Notes: generated by a model from the letters alone, not told the origin. Numbered from the stretch's first letter, positions 26,061 to 35,734 are shown. The stretch is DNA of 64,000 nt from Bosea beijingensis (GCF_030758975.1 NZ_CP132359.1:2700782-2764781); one strand, 5' to 3'. Numbers and translations: made by a program.

Positions 26061-27434
26061 TCAGAAGCGCTGCTTCACCAGCGCGTGGATCAATCGCGCA
26101 GCCTGACACTCTCCGCCCTCCGGCCGTCCCGGCTTGGCCGAGGGGTTCCAGGCATAGATGTCGAAATGCGCGTAGGACTTCGTCTTCTCGACGAAGCGGT
26201 TCAGGAACAGCGCCGCCGTGACGGAACCTGCCATGCCGCCGCTGGAGACATGGTTGACGTCGGCGATCTTGGACTCGAGCAGGCCGTCATAGGGCGGCCA
26301 GAGCGGCAGCCGCCAGACCGGGTCGTTCACGGCCATGCCGAGCCTGGCGATCTCGCCGGCGAGGTTCTCGTCATGCGTATAGAAGGGCGGCAGCTCCGGC
26401 CCGAGCGCGGTGCGGGCCGCCCCGGTCAGCGTCGCGAAATCGACCAGCAACTCCGGCGCCTCCTCGTCGGCCAGCGCCAGCGCATCGCCGAGGATGAGCC
26501 GGCCCTCGGCGTCGGTATTGCCGATCTCGACCGAAAGACCCTTGCGGCTCGCCAGCACGTCGCCGGGCCGGAATGCGTTTCCGGAGACCGAATTCTCGAC
26601 TGCGGGCACCAGCAGGCGCAGTCTGACGGGCAGCTTCGCCAGCATGATCATCCGCGCTGCCGCGATCGCGGCAGCCGCGCCGCCCATGTCCTTCTTCATC
26701 AGGAGCATCGAGGCGTCGGGCTTGAGATTGAGACCGCCTGTATCGAAGGCGACGCCCTTGCCGACCAGCGTCACCTTCGGATGGGCCGGGTCGCCCCAGA
26801 CGAGGTCGACGAGCCGCGGCGCCCGCGTCGAGGCGCGGCCGACCGCATGGATCATCGGGAAATTGCGGGCGATCAGGTCGTCGCCGACGATGCTGGTGAC
26901 GGTCGCGCCGCATTCGGTGGCGAGCCCGCGGATGGCCGCCTCGATTTCGCCCGGCCCGAGCTCGTTGGCGGGCGTGTTCACGAGGTCGCGCGCCAGCATG
27001 GCGGATTCGGCGATCTGGCTGATCTCTTCGCCGTCGACGCTTTCGGGCAGCACCAGTCGGGCGCGCGCCGGGTTCGGCTTGCGATAGCGATCGAAGCGAT
27101 AGCCTTGCAGCAGCCAGCTCAGCGCGGCCAGCGCCGGGTCGCCGATCTCGCCCGACAGCGCATAGTCTCCGGCCGGCAGCAGCGCGGCGAGGCGCCCGGC
27201 CGCGAAGGGATCGGGCCGGCGCCCGCTGGCGTCGATGCCGAGCAGCACCGCCACCAGCGCTCCCTGCGCATCCGGCAGCAGGCAATGCTGTCCGGCGCGA
27301 GCCGCAAAGCCCTGCGTCAGGGCGAAGCTCCGGTTGGCCGGGGAGAGCTGGTCCTGAAGCGCGGGCCAGGTGGCGGCCGAGACGACATGGACGGGAATGG
27401 CAGCGGCGGGGGCGGAGATCAGAAGACTATGCAC
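26061..27434 (-). CDS. Leucyl aminopeptidase family (M17) protein
   Basis: A 457-residue cytosolic metallo-aminopeptidase. The M17 catalytic domain (about 150-457) shows VTLVGKGVAFDTGGLNLKP, KKDMGGAAA and the signature NTDAEGRLILGDAL, giving the two-metal ligands Lys, Asp, Asp, Asp and Glu. The N-terminal domain (about 1-140) is divergent and shorter than in E. coli PepA, and typical of the second M17 paralogue found in many alphaproteobacteria. It is divergent from the tadD gene across 130 bases. Confidence 0.92.
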   Translation of the reverse strand: MHSLLISAPAAAIPVHVVSAATWPALQDQLSPANRSFALTQGFAARAGQHCLLPDAQGALVAVLLGIDASGRRPDPFAAGRLAALLPAGDYALSGEIGDPALAALSWLLQGYRFDRYRKPNPARARLVLPESVDGEEISQIAESAMLARDLVNTPANELGPGEIEAAIRGLATECGATVTSIVGDDLIARNFPMIHAVGRASTRAPRLVDLVWGDPAHPKVTLVGKGVAFDTGGLNLKPDASMLLMKKDMGGAAAAIAAARMIMLAKLPVRLRLLVPAVENSVSGNAFRPGDVLASRKGLSVEIGNTDAEGRLILGDALALADEEAPELLVDFATLTGAARTALGPELPPFYTHDENLAGEIARLGMAVNDPVWRLPLWPPYDGLLESKIADVNHVSSGGMAGSVTAALFLNRFVEKTKSYAHFDIYAWNPSAKPGRPEGGECQAARLIHALVKQRF

Positions 27435-27564
27435 GGAGCGCTGTTTCGGTTTCGGGCAGGGGCGTCGGGGAGGTGATTAAGAATGCATTAGGGTTAACGC
27501 TTTATCACCGGATCGACCAGACGAACCCATCCAGACGACCCGTTTTCGGGAGGCGATCCGGCCC

Positions 27565-28467
27565 ATGTCTTCAGCCCGGCCCCATTCTTCAGCCCGCGAG
27601 CCCGTGCGGGCTCCCCGCCTCGGTCTCGGCATCGCCGTCTGCCTTGCGGCGCTCGCCCTGGCCGGCTGCCAGGGCCGCGGCGGCCTCGGCGACGTCACCG
27701 GCTCGATCGGCCGCAGCCAGGCGAGCGCGCCACGCACGGCGTCGGACTGGCAGGCCGACCGCGAAGCCTGGGCCAAGCGCTACGACGCCAACCCCAAGGA
27801 TCGCGATGCCGCCTTCTATTACGCACGGGCACTGCGCAGCCTCGATCAGAACGCACAGGCTCTCGCCGTGCTCCAGAGCGCCGTCCTCGTCCATCAGGAT
27901 GATCGCGAGCTGCTCGGCGCCTATGGCCGCGCGCTTGCCGATAACGGCCGTTTCCAGGAGGCGGACGACGTGCTGTCGCGGGCGCATTCGCCCGAGCGTC
28001 CGGATTGGCGCATCCTGTCGGCGCAAGGCACGGTCGCCGACCAGCTCGGCGACCACGACCGCGCCCAGCAGATCTACCAGTCGGCTCTGAAGCTTGCCCC
28101 GAACGAACCGACGATCATGTCGAATTACGGTCTCTCGCTCGCCCTGTCGCGCAAGCTGCCGGAGGCCGAGCGCATTCTGTCGGAGGCTGCGGCATCCGAC
28201 CGGGCCGATGCCCGCGTGCGCCAGAATCTCGTGCTGGTCCTCGGCCTGCAGGGGCGCTTCGGCGAGGCCGAAAGCCTGGCCCGCCGCGACCAGAGCCCGG
28301 CCGAGGCTGCTGCCACGATCGCCTATCTCAAGCGCAGCGTCAGCCAGCAGAATAGCTGGGAGCTTCTCAAGGGCGGCAAGGGCCGGGCCCAGGCGCCGGC
28401 GAGGCAGCCGGCGGTCCAGGGCGCGCAGGGAACGGCCACGGAGGCCGCTGCCACCCCGCCCGGCTGA
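27565..28467 (+). CDS. tadD: TPR lipoprotein, TadD-like (Flp pilus assembly)
   Basis: A 300-residue lipoprotein. A long basic N-region leads to a lipobox LALAGC near residue 34, so the mature protein should be lipid-anchored, probably in the outer membrane. Tetratricopeptide repeats follow (residues about 75-235, for example AFYYARALRSLDQNAQALAVLQ and YQSALKLAPNEPTIMSNYGLSLA). TadD acts as a pilotin-like factor for the Flp/Tad secretin. It faces the minus-strand tad operon from the far end (convergent with tadC), which supports the assignment. A 17-bp terminator follows. Confidence 0.8.
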   Translation: MSSARPHSSAREPVRAPRLGLGIAVCLAALALAGCQGRGGLGDVTGSIGRSQASAPRTASDWQADREAWAKRYDANPKDRDAAFYYARALRSLDQNAQALAVLQSAVLVHQDDRELLGAYGRALADNGRFQEADDVLSRAHSPERPDWRILSAQGTVADQLGDHDRAQQIYQSALKLAPNEPTIMSNYGLSLALSRKLPEAERILSEAAASDRADARVRQNLVLVLGLQGRFGEAESLARRDQSPAEAAATIAYLKRSVSQQNSWELLKGGKGRAQAPARQPAVQGAQGTATEAAATPPG

Positions 28468-28510
28468 GACGGCATTTCGACGAAGCGGATCGCGGCAGAG
28501 CGCACTGAAC

Positions 28511-28547
28511 CGAAGAAGGCCGGAGCCTCGGGCTCCGGCCTTCTTCG
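28511..28547 (+). terminator. Terminator of tadD
   Basis: A perfect 17-bp stem CGAAGAAGGCCGGAGCC / GGCTCCGGCCTTCTTCG with a TCG loop, 43 bases after the tadD stop, with T-rich bases in the 3' arm and TCT beyond. Confidence 0.75.
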
Positions 28548-28618
28548 TCTGCGGAGCAGCGGCATTGGCCCGAGGGTTGAGCGCTGCTTTCGAGGGAAGC
28601 CGCTGCTCTCGAACTCAA

Positions 28619-28663
28619 GCATCGGCCCGAAAGGTGGAAGGCGGCTTTCGGAAAAGCCGATGC
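28619..28663. repeat. Dispersed palindrome, family A copy 4
   Basis: GCATCGGCCCGAAAGGTGG ... GGCTTTCGG ... GCCGATGC, 45 bases, between the tadD terminator and the tadC stop. AAAGGTGG and GGCTTTCGG replace AAAAGTGG and GGTTTTCGG of the other copies, so complementary changes preserve part of the pairing. Confidence 0.8.
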
Positions 28664-28728
28664 TAAAACAATGATCTAGCTGTGCCGCAGCCTCTATGAC
28701 GGGTTCGGCCCCGGCGATCGCGCCGCTT

Positions 28729-29706
28729 TCACTTCCACTTGAAGACCTGCACCAGGGCGGGCGTCATGATGATGACGAACAGCACCGGCAGGAAGAACAG
28801 GATCATCGGTACCGTGAGCTTCGGCGGCAGCGCTGCCGCCTTCTTCTCGGCCGCCGACATGCGCTGATCGCGGCTTTCCTGGGCCAGCACGCGCAGGGCC
28901 GTGCCGAGCGGCGTGCCGTAGCGCTCGGCCTGGATCAGCGCCGTCGAGACCGATTTCACGCTTTCGAGGCCCGTGCGCAGCGCGAGGTTCTCGTAGGCGA
29001 TGCGCCGGTCGGTCAGGTAGGAAAGCTCGGCGGTGCACAGGGCGAACTCCTCCGCCAGCGGAACCGACTGGTTGCCGACCTCGCCTGCGACCTTCCGGAA
29101 GGCATGCTCGATCGACATGCCGGATTCCACGCAGATCAGCAGCAGGTCGAGCGCGTCCGGAAAGGCCTGGCGCATCGAAACCTGTCGCTTGCTGGCCTGG
29201 TTCGACAGGAATATCTCCGGAGCCTTGATGCCGAGATAGGCGCCGCCGATGGCCATGCCGACCTTGACCACGAAGCTCTGGCCGAAACCATTGACGGCGA
29301 AGACGTAGAACAGCGTGAACAGGAACAGTCCGACCGGCGCCGCGAGGCGGAAGAACAGGAAGCCGACCTCGGCCTGCGGGCCGCGATAGCCCGCCATGGC
29401 GAGCTGCCTCTTGGCGTTCTCCGTGCCGAGCCAGTCGCCGAGCTTGAACCGGTCCACGATGCGCCGCATGTAGGCTTTCGGCTCCTGGCGCAGCGAGACC
29501 TTCTCGTTCTGCCGGTTGAGCCGCTCGCGTTCGCGGGCGCGGATTTTCTCGCGCTCCGTCGCGACGTTCTTCATGCGCTTCTGGAGATTGTTGCCCTCGG
29601 TCAGCGGGATCGCGATCGTCAGCACGGTCGCCGCCGCCGCGATCGCGGCGAGCAGGGCCAGCATGAACTGCGGATTGGTGACGCTGTTGGCGATTTGAGA
29701 GATCAT
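28729..29706 (-). CDS. tadC: Tad pilus inner-membrane platform protein TadC
   Basis: A 325-residue type II/IV secretion system F-domain protein. The conserved block FPDALDLLLICVESGMSIEHAFRKVAGE (about residues 170-197) and C-terminal membrane helices are typical. With TadB it forms the platform that the CpaF ATPase acts on. It starts at ATG 29706, 8 bases after the tadB stop. The reading frame is open far upstream (to 30354) through tadB in another frame, but that is a shadow. Confidence 0.93.
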   Translation of the reverse strand: MISQIANSVTNPQFMLALLAAIAAAATVLTIAIPLTEGNNLQKRMKNVATEREKIRARERERLNRQNEKVSLRQEPKAYMRRIVDRFKLGDWLGTENAKRQLAMAGYRGPQAEVGFLFFRLAAPVGLFLFTLFYVFAVNGFGQSFVVKVGMAIGGAYLGIKAPEIFLSNQASKRQVSMRQAFPDALDLLLICVESGMSIEHAFRKVAGEVGNQSVPLAEEFALCTAELSYLTDRRIAYENLALRTGLESVKSVSTALIQAERYGTPLGTALRVLAQESRDQRMSAAEKKAAALPPKLTVPMILFFLPVLFVIIMTPALVQVFKWK

Positions 29707-29714
29707 CGTTCGCC

Positions 29715-30692
29715 TCAGATGTCGAAATTGATCATCTTTTTCATGACCAGGACGCCGATCAGCATCCACAGGCCGCTCGCGACCAGCGCGACCTTGCCGG
29801 CCTGGCTGAGCCAGAGAACCTCGATGTATTTCGGGGTCGTGAGCCAGACGAGGACCGCCACCACCGGCGGCAGCGAGCCGATGATCGCCGCAGAGGCCTT
29901 GGCCTCCATCGACACGGCCGCGATCTTGTCGCGCATCTTGCGCCGTTCGCGCAGCACGCGCGACAAATTCCCGAGTGTCTCGGAGAGGTTGCCGCCGGTT
30001 TTCTGCTGGATGGCGATGACGATCCCGAAGAAATTGGCCTCGGCGCAGGGCATGCGCTCGAATAGCTTGACGGTGGCTTCCGACAGCGGCAGGCCTAGAG
30101 CCTGAGCCTCGATGATCATCCGGAATTCCGTCTTCACCGGCTCCACGGCTTCGCTGGCGATGATGCGCAGGCAGTCGTTCACGGGCAGGCCGGCCTTGAT
30201 GCCGCGCACGATCACGTCGAGCGCGTTCGGGAACTCCACTCCAAATTTCTTCAGGCGCTTGGCCTTGCAGCGCTTCAGGAACCAGGCTGGCAGGCCGAAG
30301 CCGCCGATGAAGAGGCCGGCCAGGCCGAGAATCCAGTTCCCGCTTGCGATCCACAGCACGAGCCCGAGCGCAACCGCGGCGCCTGCGCTGATCGCGTAGT
30401 ATTTCTTGGGCGTCCAGCTCAGGCCCGCCTGGGCGATGCGCGTCTCGAGAGAGACCTTGTTGCGCGCATTCTCGCGGTTCTCGATCTCCTTCAGACTCTG
30501 CGCGATCTGGCCGCGCTTGTTGCGCGCCTGCGCCTCCCGGTCGATGCCGCGAGCGGTGCTCGGGCCGGCAAACTCCTTGCGCCGCTTCTCTGCGCGCTTT
30601 TCACCGCTCAGCGTCGGATAGAGCAGCGCGTAGACCACGCCGCCGACGGCGAGCATGGCCAGCAGGGCGACGGCGAGCATGCTCGTGTTCAT
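29715..30692 (-). CDS. tadB: Tad pilus inner-membrane platform protein TadB
   Basis: A 325-residue GspF-like protein with an N-terminal helix (MLAVALLAMLAVGGVVYALL), a charged cytoplasmic loop, two central helices and the conserved FPNALDVIVRGIKAGLPVNDCLRIIA block (about 165-190). It is the partner of TadC in the pilus base. It lies 27 bases after cpaF in the operon. Confidence 0.93.
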   Translation of the reverse strand: MNTSMLAVALLAMLAVGGVVYALLYPTLSGEKRAEKRRKEFAGPSTARGIDREAQARNKRGQIAQSLKEIENRENARNKVSLETRIAQAGLSWTPKKYYAISAGAAVALGLVLWIASGNWILGLAGLFIGGFGLPAWFLKRCKAKRLKKFGVEFPNALDVIVRGIKAGLPVNDCLRIIASEAVEPVKTEFRMIIEAQALGLPLSEATVKLFERMPCAEANFFGIVIAIQQKTGGNLSETLGNLSRVLRERRKMRDKIAAVSMEAKASAAIIGSLPPVVAVLVWLTTPKYIEVLWLSQAGKVALVASGLWMLIGVLVMKKMINFDI

Positions 30693-30719
30693 GCCCGGTC
30701 TCCCTGCAAGAGCGTCCGG

Positions 30720-32168
30720 TCAGACCGCATTGCTGACGCCCGCTTCTTCGAGCTGGTCGAGGGCGGCGGCGAGGCGCTGGTCCTCGTTGAAATAGCGCGC
30801 GCGCTCCCAGAAGCGCGGCCGCCCGACGCCGGTGGCGCGGTGCCGGCCGACGAGCTTGCCGGCGGCGTCCTCGCCGACGATGTCGTAGAGCATCAGGTCC
30901 TGCGTCGTGATCACCTCGCCTTCCATGCCCATCACCTCCGTGATGTGGGTGATGCGGCGCGATCCGTCGCGCAGGCGCTGGGCCTGGATGATGATGTCGA
31001 TCGACGAGCAGATCATCTCGCGCAGCGTCTTCGAGGGCAGCGAGAAGCCACCCATGGTGATCATCGATTCGATACGGCTCAGGCACTCGCGCGGCGAGTT
31101 GGCGTGGAGCGTGCCCATCGAGCCGTCATGGCCGGTGTTCATCGCCTGGAGCAGGTCGAAGGCCTCGGGTCCGCGCACCTCGCCGACGATGATGCGCTCG
31201 GGGCGCATGCGGAGGCAGTTCTTGACGAGATCGCGCATCGTCACCGCGCCCGTGCCTTCCAGGTTGGGCGGGCGGGTTTCGAGACGCACCACATGCGGCT
31301 GCTGGAGCTGGAGCTCGGCTGCGTCCTCGCAGGTGATGACCCGCTCGTCATGGTCGATGAAGTTCGTCAGGCAGTTCAGCAGCGTCGTCTTGCCCGAGCC
31401 CGTGCCGCCGGAGATGACGATGTTGCAGCGGACACGGCCGATGATCTTGAGGATCTCGGCACCCGGCGGCGAGATCGCGCCGAACTTGACGAGCTGGTCG
31501 AGCGTCAGCTTGTCCTTCTTGAATTTGCGGATGGTCAGCGCCGGGCCGTCGATGGCCAGCGGCGGTGCGATGACGTTGACGCGCGAGCCGTCGGCGAGGC
31601 GTGCGTCGCAGATCGGCGAGCTTTCGTCGACGCGCCGGCCGACCTGGCTGACGATGCGCTGGCAGATGTTCATCAACTGCGCGTTGTCGCGGAAGCGGAT
31701 ATTGGTGAGCTGGATCTTGCCGGCGGTTTCGATGAAGGTCCGGCCGGCGCCGTTGACCATGATGTCGGCGATATCGTCGCGGGCCAGCAGCGGCTCCAGC
31801 GGCCCGTAGCCGAGCACGTCGTTGCAGATGTCGTCGAGCAGTTCTTCCTGCTCGGCGATCGAGAGCACGACGTTCTTCAGCGAGATGATCTCGTTGATGA
31901 TGTCGCGGATTTCCTCGCGCGCCGATTCGGCATCGAGCTTCGCGAGCTGCGACAGATCGATGGCCTCGATCAGCGCCCCGAAGATCATGCTCTTCATCTG
32001 GTAGTAGTCTTCGGAGCGCGGCGTCGTCTCGACCACCGGCGCGACCCTGCGCTCCTCCGTGACCGCGGGAGCGAGTTCGGGCTTGCGCGGCGCAGCCTGC
32101 ACCGCCGCGGGCGCTCTCGCGTTCAGGTTGGGCGCGTGACCTGCGCCTGCGGATCGCTTGCCGAACAT
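30720..32168 (-). CDS. cpaF: Pilus assembly ATPase CpaF/TadA
   Basis: A 482-residue hexameric secretion ATPase that powers Flp pilus assembly. It shows Walker A (GGTGSGKTTLLN), Asp box (ITCEDAAELQLQQPHVVRLE), Walker B (PERIIVGEVRGPEAFDLLQAM) and the His box (GTLHANSPRECLSRIE). The N-terminal 60 residues are a low-complexity Ala/Pro linker, as in other CpaF proteins. The next gene upstream is cpaE, 80 bases away. Confidence 0.96.
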   Translation of the reverse strand: MFGKRSAGAGHAPNLNARAPAAVQAAPRKPELAPAVTEERRVAPVVETTPRSEDYYQMKSMIFGALIEAIDLSQLAKLDAESAREEIRDIINEIISLKNVVLSIAEQEELLDDICNDVLGYGPLEPLLARDDIADIMVNGAGRTFIETAGKIQLTNIRFRDNAQLMNICQRIVSQVGRRVDESSPICDARLADGSRVNVIAPPLAIDGPALTIRKFKKDKLTLDQLVKFGAISPPGAEILKIIGRVRCNIVISGGTGSGKTTLLNCLTNFIDHDERVITCEDAAELQLQQPHVVRLETRPPNLEGTGAVTMRDLVKNCLRMRPERIIVGEVRGPEAFDLLQAMNTGHDGSMGTLHANSPRECLSRIESMITMGGFSLPSKTLREMICSSIDIIIQAQRLRDGSRRITHITEVMGMEGEVITTQDLMLYDIVGEDAAGKLVGRHRATGVGRPRFWERARYFNEDQRLAAALDQLEEAGVSNAV

Positions 32169-32248
32169 CTCGTCACTCTCCCGCCCGGTCCGGGCCGGTC
32201 TCTTGTCTGGCGTGCGGGCGTCTCCCCGTCATCGTCAGGTCCTGTTCC

Positions 32249-33514
32249 TCACGAGGCCTTGCGGCGCTTCAGCTTCGCGACGAACGGTTCGAGCAGGCTG
32301 CGCCGGCTCCGCTTCGCTTCGCCGCGCCCGGTCAGCGCGCTGGCGATCTGGGTGAAGGCTTCGGTCGCCTTGCTGCCGGCCTGCACCTCGGAGATCATCT
32401 GGCCGTTATTGGCGGCCGTGCCGAACAACTGGGCGTCGAACGGGATCGTGCTGAGCACGTCGATGCCGAGCGCCTTGGAAAACTCCCCGGCGTTGATCTC
32501 CGGCCGTTTGGGGACGCCCACGCGGTTGAGGACGAGCCGCGCGACGGCATCGTTGGGCCGCGACGCGCGCGAGAGGTCGACCAGGTTCTTGGCGTTGCGC
32601 AGGGAGGCGAGTTCGGGTTCGGCGACGATGACGATCTCGTCGGCGCCGAGCACCGTTCGCTTCACCCAGGCGTTCCACTGGTGCGGCACGTCGAGGATGA
32701 TGCAGGGCACGCTGGCGCGCAGCAATTCGAGAAGCTGTTCGAGCGCGTCCTCGTCGAGGTCGACCGTCCGGTCCAGGATGGCCGGGGCGGCGAGCAGGGC
32801 GAGATTGTCGCTGCAGCGCGACAGCAGCCGGTCGAGCAGGTTGGAATCGAGGCGTTCGGGTGCGAACACCGCTTCCGCGATGCCTTGCGGCGGGTCCTGG
32901 TTGAAGTTGAGCCCGGCCGTGCCGAAGGCGATGTCGAGGTCGACCACCACCGTCGAGGCGTCGAGGTTGCGAGCGATCGCCCAGGAGATGTTATGGGCGA
33001 CGGTCGAGGCGCCGACGCCGCCCTTGGCGCCCATCACCGCGATGACGCGGCCGAGGTTGCGGGCTTCCGGGGCGATGTAGAGCTCCGACAGCGTGCGCAG
33101 GACGTCGAGCGGTTCCAGCGGCGCGATCAGATATTCGCTGACGCCGCGGCGGATCAGGTCGCGATAGAGCTGGACGTCGTTGACATGGCCGATCACGACG
33201 ACCTTGGTGCCGGGATCGCAGCTTTCGGACAGGGCTTCGAGATGCGAGACCAGCGTCGCCGCGTCGGCAACGGCTTCGAGCACGATGATGTTTGGCGTCG
33301 GTGCCGTGCGGAAGGTCTCGACGGCTGCCGCGGGGCCGCCCATCTGGACGCGGGCATGGGCTTTGTCCATGCGCCGGTCGGCGGTCGCGGCCTGCATGGT
33401 CGCGGCGACGGCCGGCGTTTCGCAGAAGGCCTGCAGCGTGATGCGCGGCAGCGGCGCGATGACCTCGTCGCTCGGCAGGTCGATCGCAGGGATGTCGTTG
33501 GTATCGGCCTGCAT
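32249..33514 (-). CDS. cpaE: Pilus assembly protein CpaE/TadZ
   Basis: A 421-residue protein with an atypical receiver-like N-terminal domain (about 70-160, IIVLEAVADAATLVSHLEAL) and a MinD/ParA-type ATPase (about 165-400). The deviant Walker A is AVMGAKGGVGASTVA; VVVDLDIAFG follows. TadZ/CpaE localises the pilus machine to the cell pole. The start ATG overlaps the cpaD stop by one base (TGATG). In the second Lys position of Walker A (GKS/T) this protein has Ala (GAS), as is common in CpaE. Confidence 0.93.
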   Translation of the reverse strand: MQADTNDIPAIDLPSDEVIAPLPRITLQAFCETPAVAATMQAATADRRMDKAHARVQMGGPAAAVETFRTAPTPNIIVLEAVADAATLVSHLEALSESCDPGTKVVVIGHVNDVQLYRDLIRRGVSEYLIAPLEPLDVLRTLSELYIAPEARNLGRVIAVMGAKGGVGASTVAHNISWAIARNLDASTVVVDLDIAFGTAGLNFNQDPPQGIAEAVFAPERLDSNLLDRLLSRCSDNLALLAAPAILDRTVDLDEDALEQLLELLRASVPCIILDVPHQWNAWVKRTVLGADEIVIVAEPELASLRNAKNLVDLSRASRPNDAVARLVLNRVGVPKRPEINAGEFSKALGIDVLSTIPFDAQLFGTAANNGQMISEVQAGSKATEAFTQIASALTGRGEAKRSRRSLLEPFVAKLKRRKAS

Positions 33515-34278
33515 CAGTTCCCGCCTCCGACCGCCGAGTTGATCTGCGGGGTCTGCTGCCGGTACTGGGTCGATGGGTCCCGGCCTTCGCGGATCTTGGT
33601 GATGGCACCCATGCGCTTGACGATGTCGGGGCGGCCTTCGTCGCGCGCCCGGACGAGGTCGATCGGGTCGGCAACCTGCGCGGCGAGCGTCGCCTGCGAC
33701 GAGCAGCCGAGATTCCAGTAGGGCGCATTCGAGGAGGAGAACTTGAAGTCGGAGGCGCCGATGTCGGACGGCCATTGCCCGCACTGATGCGCCACGCTCG
33801 CCTGGAGGGAGGCGAAGGTCAGGCGGATCGGCGAGGCCAGGCCGGGGTCCTGGACAGGGTAGCTGCGGACGCTGAGCACGGCCGGCGAGACGCCGCCGCG
33901 CGACAATGCCGTCCGGATGCCGCTGAGCGTGTCGTAGGCGGCGCGATCGCGGCGATCACCCGTCGGAACCTCAGCCACCAGGCCGCCCTTGCCGGAGAGG
34001 CGGAACTCGCGGGCGAAGCTCGCGACGTCCTCGGCCTGCCTTGCGTCGAGCCCGCCGCCGCTGCGCCCGACGAAGACATCGAGCGAGCGCGGCGCATCGC
34101 GCAGCACGATCGGGTGGCGTTCACGCACGTCGTCTGCCCCGTAGGCGAGCGTGTCGCCACCGGCCGTGCGGTTGGCGCAGCCGCCGAGCAGGGCGCCGAG
34201 CGCCAGCACGGCGGCGATCAGGCGCGGTCCTGTTGAGTCGATCCGGGAGGAAACCGTCATGGTCGGGTCATCCATCAT
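33514..34278 (-). CDS. cpaD: Pilus assembly lipoprotein CpaD
   Basis: A 254-residue CpaD-family protein. The N-terminus carries a lipoprotein signal (LIAAVLALGALLGGC). The family core includes RHPIVLRDAPRSLDVFVG near residues 54-71 and CGQWPSDIG around 166-174. It works with the CpaC secretin in the outer membrane. It starts 16 bases after the cpaC stop. ATG 34278 and ATG 34260 are both possible; neither has a clear ribosome-binding site. Confidence 0.9.
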   Translation of the reverse strand: MMDDPTMTVSSRIDSTGPRLIAAVLALGALLGGCANRTAGGDTLAYGADDVRERHPIVLRDAPRSLDVFVGRSGGGLDARQAEDVASFAREFRLSGKGGLVAEVPTGDRRDRAAYDTLSGIRTALSRGGVSPAVLSVRSYPVQDPGLASPIRLTFASLQASVAHQCGQWPSDIGASDFKFSSSNAPYWNLGCSSQATLAAQVADPIDLVRARDEGRPDIVKRMGAITKIREGRDPSTQYRQQTPQINSAVGGGN

Positions 34279-34294
34279 CGTTGTCGCCGGGCGC

Positions 34295-35734
34295 TCAGTC
34301 GGCGATGAAGCCGACGCGACCCTTGTAGGCCTGGGGAACCGGGCCGCCGCCGCTGCCGTAGATCTTGTTCAGGCGGCCGAGCAGGATCGCCTGGGAGTCG
34401 TGGGTTTCGACGAAGCCGTCATCGGGCCGCTGTACCTCGTTCGGCTGCATCGGCTTGACGATATAGGGCGTCGCCGTGATCATCAGCTCGGTCTCCTCGC
34501 GCTGGTAGTCGCGCGACCGGAACAGCACGCCGATGATCGGCAGGTTCATCAGCCCGGGCAGGCCGTTGATCGAGGTCTTGGAGACGCGCTGGATCAGGCC
34601 GGCTGTGGCCAGCGTGCCGCCGGAGGGCAGCTCCACCGTCGTGTCGGATTTGCGCACGCGGAAGGCCGGGACCGTGACGGTAGGCTGGTTCCGGTCGCCC
34701 TGGAGCACGATCTGGTTCTCGAAATCGAGTTCGGTCACCTCGGTCGCGATACGCATGCTGATCTTGTTGGCCGAGAGCACGATCGGCGTGAAGTTCAGCG
34801 CGACGCCGATCGGCTTGTAGCTGACGCCGAGCGAGCAGACGGCCTTGGTCGGATCGCAGGTATAGCCGGTGGGAACCGGGACTTCGCCGCCGGCGGTGAA
34901 TTTCGCGCTCTCGCCCGAGATTGCGGTCACCGTCGGCTCGGCCAGGACGCGTGCCATGCCGGCCCGTTCCAGCGCCCGCAGCGTGAAGTTCTGGGAGTTG
35001 CCGATGCCCGCTCCGATCGCGGAGGCTGACAGGGCCTGCGGCGAGAGCGAGAACGGGTTGTCGATCGTAGGCGTGACCGAGAACTTCCCGAGCTTCCACT
35101 CGCCGCTGGAATTGATGCCGAGCTGCTTGATCGCCTTGCGCGAGACTTCGGAGACCGTGACCTTCACCATCACCTGGTCGCGGTCGCGAATGGTCAGCGA
35201 GTTGATCACCGATCCGGTTCGCCAGGAGGAGGCGCCGCCGACGAAGGCCTTGGCGATGTCGACGGCCTGGGTCGCTTCGGACGCGTTCGGCACCGTGCCG
35301 ACCAGCAGGATCGAATCGCCCGCCGGCTTGATCTCGATCAGCGAGTTTGGCAGCGCCGTGCGCAGCGTCTGCCTGAGCACGTTGAGATCGCGCCCGACAT
35401 TGATGTCGAGCGCGGTGATCTGCTGGCCGTCACCATCCATGACGAACATCGAGGTATTGCCGTCGGCGATGCCGATCACGAAGAGCTTGCGCGCTGTCCG
35501 GACCACCGCATTGGCGACCTTCGGATTGGCGACGAAGACCTCCTTGGCATCGCGCGGCAGCTCGACGATCAGCGAACGGCCGATCGAGAGGTCCAGCTTG
35601 CGGGAGATCGCGTTCTCGCTCGAGCCGACATTCAGGACGGGGGCGGGGCCGCTGCCCGTGGTCTGGGCGCTGGCGTTGCCGGCAGCCAGGGCGAGCGCGA
35701 GGGCCGTTGCGAGGCGGAGGGAAGATCTGATCAT
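34295..35734 (-). CDS. cpaC: Flp pilus secretin CpaC/RcpA
   Basis: A 479-residue outer-membrane secretin. After a signal peptide (residues about 1-23, ending GNASA) comes the pilus-assembly N-domain (SIGRSLIVELPRDAKEVFVANP), a BON-like region and the secretin domain (about 240-430) with VPVPTG-type gate sequence and LPGLMNLPIIGVLFRSRDYQREETELMI. It forms the pore for the pilus. Its ATG overlaps the cpaB stop (ATGA), so translation is coupled. Confidence 0.95.
   Translation of the reverse strand: MIRSSLRLATALALALAAGNASAQTTGSGPAPVLNVGSSENAISRKLDLSIGRSLIVELPRDAKEVFVANPKVANAVVRTARKLFVIGIADGNTSMFVMDGDGQQITALDINVGRDLNVLRQTLRTALPNSLIEIKPAGDSILLVGTVPNASEATQAVDIAKAFVGGASSWRTGSVINSLTIRDRDQVMVKVTVSEVSRKAIKQLGINSSGEWKLGKFSVTPTIDNPFSLSPQALSASAIGAGIGNSQNFTLRALERAGMARVLAEPTVTAISGESAKFTAGGEVPVPTGYTCDPTKAVCSLGVSYKPIGVALNFTPIVLSANKISMRIATEVTELDFENQIVLQGDRNQPTVTVPAFRVRKSDTTVELPSGGTLATAGLIQRVSKTSINGLPGLMNLPIIGVLFRSRDYQREETELMITATPYIVKPMQPNEVQRPDDGFVETHDSQAILLGRLNKIYGSGGGPVPQAYKGRVGFIAD

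Noticed and set aside
28729..30354. A possible TadB-TadC fusion frame
   Set aside because: The frame upstream of 29706 runs through tadB in another frame and encodes no TadB-like sequence. TadB and TadC are separate genes with 8 bases between.
30840..33080. A 746-codon open frame on the plus strand
   Set aside because: It is antisense to cpaF and cpaE, which have complete catalytic motifs. It is a long shadow frame caused by high GC.
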